Assembly: GCF_030817215.1 (NCBI RefSeq)
Contig: NZ_JAUSZA010000001.1
Coordinates: forward strand, 6,670,501 to 6,734,500
Direction of reading: 5' to 3'
DNA from: Paenibacillus sp. V4I3
GTDB lineage: Bacteria; Bacillota; Bacilli; Paenibacillales; NBRC-103111
DNA length: 64,000 nt
A model generated the notes under the pieces. That model was not told the DNA's origin and searched no databases. It saw only the letters and a program-made list of their open reading frames with translations. Numbering within the stretch: the first letter of the stretch is position 1; every line of letters begins with the position of its first letter. The position numbers were made by a program, and so were the translations under genes. Shown one piece after another: positions 61,772 through 64,000 of this stretch.

Positions 61772-62376
61772 AACATATATTTGAAAAAGGTACCAGAATG
61801 GATGTTCCGACATTAGTTCTTTTTCATGGTACAGGCGGAACCGAACGCAGTTTGCTTACTTTAGCCAAGCGAATTTCTCCGGAATCTTCTGTCCTAAGTC
61901 TGAGAGGTAATATATTAGAAAACGGAATGCCGCGTTTCTTTAGACGACTTGCCGAAGGTGTGTTTGATGAGGAGGATTTAATTTTCCGCACAAAGGAAGT
62001 CTACGAATTTCTCGATACAGCCGCAGCCGAATATGGATTTGATCGAGGCAATTTAGTGGCTATTGGTTATTCTAACGGAGCCAATATAGCAGGAAGCCTT
62101 CTATTCCATTATCAAAATGTATTAAGAGGTGCTATTCTTCATCATCCAATGGTTCCACGAAGAGGCATTAAACTACCGGATTTATCTGATACCCCAATAT
62201 TTATAGGTGCTGGTACTAATGATCCGATCTGTTCTGCGCAAGAAACCGAAGAGCTTCAAAACCTGCTTCGTGAAGCCGGAGCATCTGTTGATGTACATTG
62301 GGAGCATTTTGGACATCAATTGACAACTAGTGAAGTGGATGCAGCCGCGGTTTGGTTTAAGGAAATTTTGTTGTAA
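61768..62376 (+). CDS. mhqD: MhqD-like carboxylesterase/phospholipase
   Basis: Cytoplasmic alpha/beta hydrolase of 202 residues. Nucleophile Ser in AIGYSNGANIAGSLL, acidic residue in GTNDPICSAQ, and His in FGHQLTTSE complete the triad. The oxyanion loop LFHGTGGTERS is near the N-terminus. Translation is coupled to mhqO copy 2. In Bacillus subtilis the related MhqD is induced by methylhydroquinone. Confidence 0.9.
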   Translation: MKHIFEKGTRMDVPTLVLFHGTGGTERSLLTLAKRISPESSVLSLRGNILENGMPRFFRRLAEGVFDEEDLIFRTKEVYEFLDTAAAEYGFDRGNLVAIGYSNGANIAGSLLFHYQNVLRGAILHHPMVPRRGIKLPDLSDTPIFIGAGTNDPICSAQETEELQNLLREAGASVDVHWEHFGHQLTTSEVDAAAVWFKEILL

Positions 62377-62707
62377 ATTTGTTTAGAGCATTCGATTTTA
62401 ATAAAGTCTTATATGTTTTTGAATGGAGCGTTCATACGTTGTCTTCAAAAAGAAAAAGCGCTCCCGGATCGCACCCCTGATATCCCGCTCTGTTGCAATC
62501 GTTGTGGGCGTTGCTCGATACATAAACATGGAAACGAGTCTTCGCCTATTTAAAAGCTTTATTTTGGTATGGGTGTAACCCGTCAACGTGAGTCTAGAGC
62601 ACGTGTCGATTTTAAGCTGTCTGACATACAATTTGTGCAAGCACACCCTCGATAAACTGAACAAACAAATACACATGCCAAGCAAGCTGCTTAATTTTTT
62701 TCAAACG
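62377..62707. other. Stretch without a recognisable gene
   Basis: No convincing gene or terminator. One minus-strand frame (62398-62685) has a basic sequence with some resemblance to a degraded transposase end (GYTHTKIKLLNRRRLVSMF), but it lacks a ribosome site and a family match. Confidence 0.4.
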
Positions 62708-63631
62708 TCACTCTATTTTTGGGCTAGTCTCGCCTCGGATAAATTGAATTATGAAATTGAGTCTTGCTTGCATTAGCATTATTTCAATAAAAGTTCGAAC
62801 CGCAAGTTTTTGAAATGTATTTTTACGATAGCTAAGCTTTATTTCTCTTGTAGGTATAGGATCAGTTACTCGAATAATTTTTACTTTGGGATGGTTATAG
62901 CTTTCAACGAGTGGTAAGGATAATAATGCTGCTCCATATCCATGATGCACCATACAAAGAAGGGATGACGATGAAACTGTTACAACCGTTGAGTTTAAGG
63001 TCATACCTAATTTCATAGCATAAGAATCAATAATTTCCCGGCACATGGTAGATTGAAAAAACAATAAGGTATCTAATTGTTCTAGCTCGTGAAATGAAAT
63101 CATCGCTTTTTCTGCCCAGGGATGGTTTTCTGAAACAATAAGTACCTGCTCTTCTTTGGTTAAGTGAATACTATCTATATGCTTGTTTTGTTCCGAACCC
63201 GTAGTTATTCCGATATCGATTTTATTTTGCAATAACTGTTCCGAAAAGTCTTCAGTTTCTACAAATTTCAGAGAAATATCTGGATACTGTTCACGAAATT
63301 GAGCAAAGTCTGGCATAAGATAGAAAAGATCACCTGGTAATACGCCGATTATAATCTCGCCTCGCTGAATATTTTTTAACTCATAGATTTCTATTCGAGA
63401 TTCTTCAATAAGTTGCTTCACTGAAAGTCCCTTATCAAGCAGAATTTGCCCTGCCTTCGTAATCTGAATCCCTCTTCCGACTCTATAAAATAAAGGAGTG
63501 CAATATTCATCCTCTAACACACGAATTTGTTGACTTAAAGTAGGTTGGGAAACCATCAATACTTCAGCGGCTTTAGTGAAGCTTCCTTCTTTACATATTT
63601 GTATAAAATAATCTAGTTGTCTTAATTCCAT
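62708..63631 (-). CDS. LysR-family regulator, candidate master of the ATAG regulon
   Basis: Transcription factor of 307 residues, paralogue of the LysR protein at 50132-51010. Helix-turn-helix EGSFTKAAEVLMVSQPTLSQ, then effector domain. The start was set at ATG 63631 (MELRQLDYFIQ). It has Cys in EDEYCTPLF, in QSTMCREI and in SSSLLCMVHHG that its paralogue lacks or places differently, so redox sensing is possible. Its own promoter (site F) carries the shared operator, which is usual for an autoregulated LysR gene and makes it the best local candidate to bind all six sites. Confidence 0.88.
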   Translation of the reverse strand: MELRQLDYFIQICKEGSFTKAAEVLMVSQPTLSQQIRVLEDEYCTPLFYRVGRGIQITKAGQILLDKGLSVKQLIEESRIEIYELKNIQRGEIIIGVLPGDLFYLMPDFAQFREQYPDISLKFVETEDFSEQLLQNKIDIGITTGSEQNKHIDSIHLTKEEQVLIVSENHPWAEKAMISFHELEQLDTLLFFQSTMCREIIDSYAMKLGMTLNSTVVTVSSSSLLCMVHHGYGAALLSLPLVESYNHPKVKIIRVTDPIPTREIKLSYRKNTFQKLAVRTFIEIMLMQARLNFIIQFIRGETSPKIE

Positions 63632-63745
63632 TTGATACCCCATTTATATGATTATGAAATTACCTGTTAAGTGAAATGAAAGCATGCAAAAAGAACTATA
63701 ACTTTGGAATGCGTGAACCATTCCCTTAAACTTCAGTACACATCA

Positions 63746-63811
63746 TTCTATAAGTTAGCCTACTATCAATCAATATCAGTTTAACTATGTGACGTATAGG
63801 CATTGCTTATG
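63746..63811 (-). promoter_or_regulatory. OxyR-like operator and promoter of the LysR gene (site F)
   Basis: Minus strand: ATAA-N7-CTAT-N7-ATAG (63811-63786), 11 bp, -35 TTGATT (63774-63769), 17 bp, -10 TAGAAT (63751-63746). The leader to ATG 63631 is about 108 bp. Confidence 0.7.
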
Positions 63812-63847
63812 TTTTCCATCTGCTTAGTCCAGTAACGAATGCGGCAT

Positions 63848-64000
63848 TTAAGGATTTCGTAAAGAAAAACTTTCTTTCAACATGATCCCTTGAAACACTG
63901 CTTTGGCAATCTCTTCTTTTCTACCCTCGGTACGTTTAAGCGGCCATTCCATATTAGACTGTCCGCCTACTATCCATACTTCTCCTATCAAAATATCATC
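63848..64000 (-). pseudogene. Fragment of a sialate O-acetylesterase-like gene (5' part outside window)
   Basis: On the minus strand from the right edge: DDILIGEVWIVGGQSNMEWP, the nucleophile-serine block of SGNH-type sialate O-acetylesterases, then KRTEGRKEEIAKA as in the family. The frame then departs and stops after about 50 codons, where a full protein would continue for 400 or more. It looks like a 3'-truncated pseudogene, but the part beyond the window is unknown. Confidence 0.6.

Noticed and set aside
62398..62685. Minus-strand frame of 95 codons
   Set aside because: No ribosome site, no family match and basic low-quality sequence; recorded only as an empty stretch.

Overview
The window looks like a chromosomal segment of a spore-forming Paenibacillus-type Bacillota. 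The evidence is strong AGGAGG-type ribosome sites, several LplB/LplC/lipoprotein sugar ABC transporters with AraC-type cache regulators, a gerA-type germination operon, and a sporulation sigma-factor (SigK-like) remnant. No rRNA, tRNA or CRISPR array was seen.

Region 1 (1-34 kb, almost all minus strand) is devoted to carbohydrates. From right to left on the transcribed strand, 11.1-5.9 kb is a D-glucarate operon: gudD, a DapA-fold lyase, garR, garK and a GntR regulator. It has two nearly identical candidate operators, one before gudD and one before the regulator. A sugar ABC transporter with its AraC-type regulator follows (5.6-0 kb). Upstream lies a cupin / Gfo-Idh oxidoreductase / GH36 operon (14.5-11.3 kb) and a secreted jelly-roll polysaccharide lyase candidate with Ig-like and FIMAH domains (17.8-15.1 kb). 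From 34 to 19.4 kb lies a polysaccharide-utilisation cluster: AraC regulator, solute-binding lipoprotein, two permeases, an unknown 570-residue protein, a GH130 enzyme and a large secreted clan-GH-A glycoside hydrolase. An IS3-family element sits exactly in the loop of a terminator between the binding protein and the permeases.

Between these clusters lie fused gene remnants: a response-regulator head joined to a binding-protein tail, a SigK fragment joined to an ABC ATPase fragment joined to an UxuA tail, and a second broken copy of the same ATPase at 34.2-34.8 kb.

Region 2 (34.8-47 kb, minus) holds gerKA-gerKC-gerKB, dps, a eukaryotic-like (type 2) isoleucyl-tRNA synthetase, an LtrA protein, GAPDH, pirin and the yjdI/yjdJ pair.

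Region 3 (46.7-64 kb, both strands) looks like a redox and electrophile-stress island. It has two MhqO-type ring-cleaving dioxygenases, MhqD esterase, a small haem-copper-oxidase-like membrane protein, a lipoprotein cytochrome c, an MFS exporter, three LysR regulators, a CDGSH protein, an XapX protein with a His-tailed YtcJ amidohydrolase, three isochorismatase-fold hydrolases (two with signal peptides), an SLH-anchored cupredoxin and a multicopper oxidase.

Six promoters spread from dps (39.3 kb) to the last LysR gene (63.8 kb) carry the same OxyR-like operator, ATAG/ATAA-N7-CTAT-N7-ATAG. In each, the -35 box begins exactly 11 bp after the operator. They appear to tie much of regions 2 and 3 into one regulon, probably run by a LysR-type protein encoded here. 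This is the strongest candidate for an undescribed system in the window.
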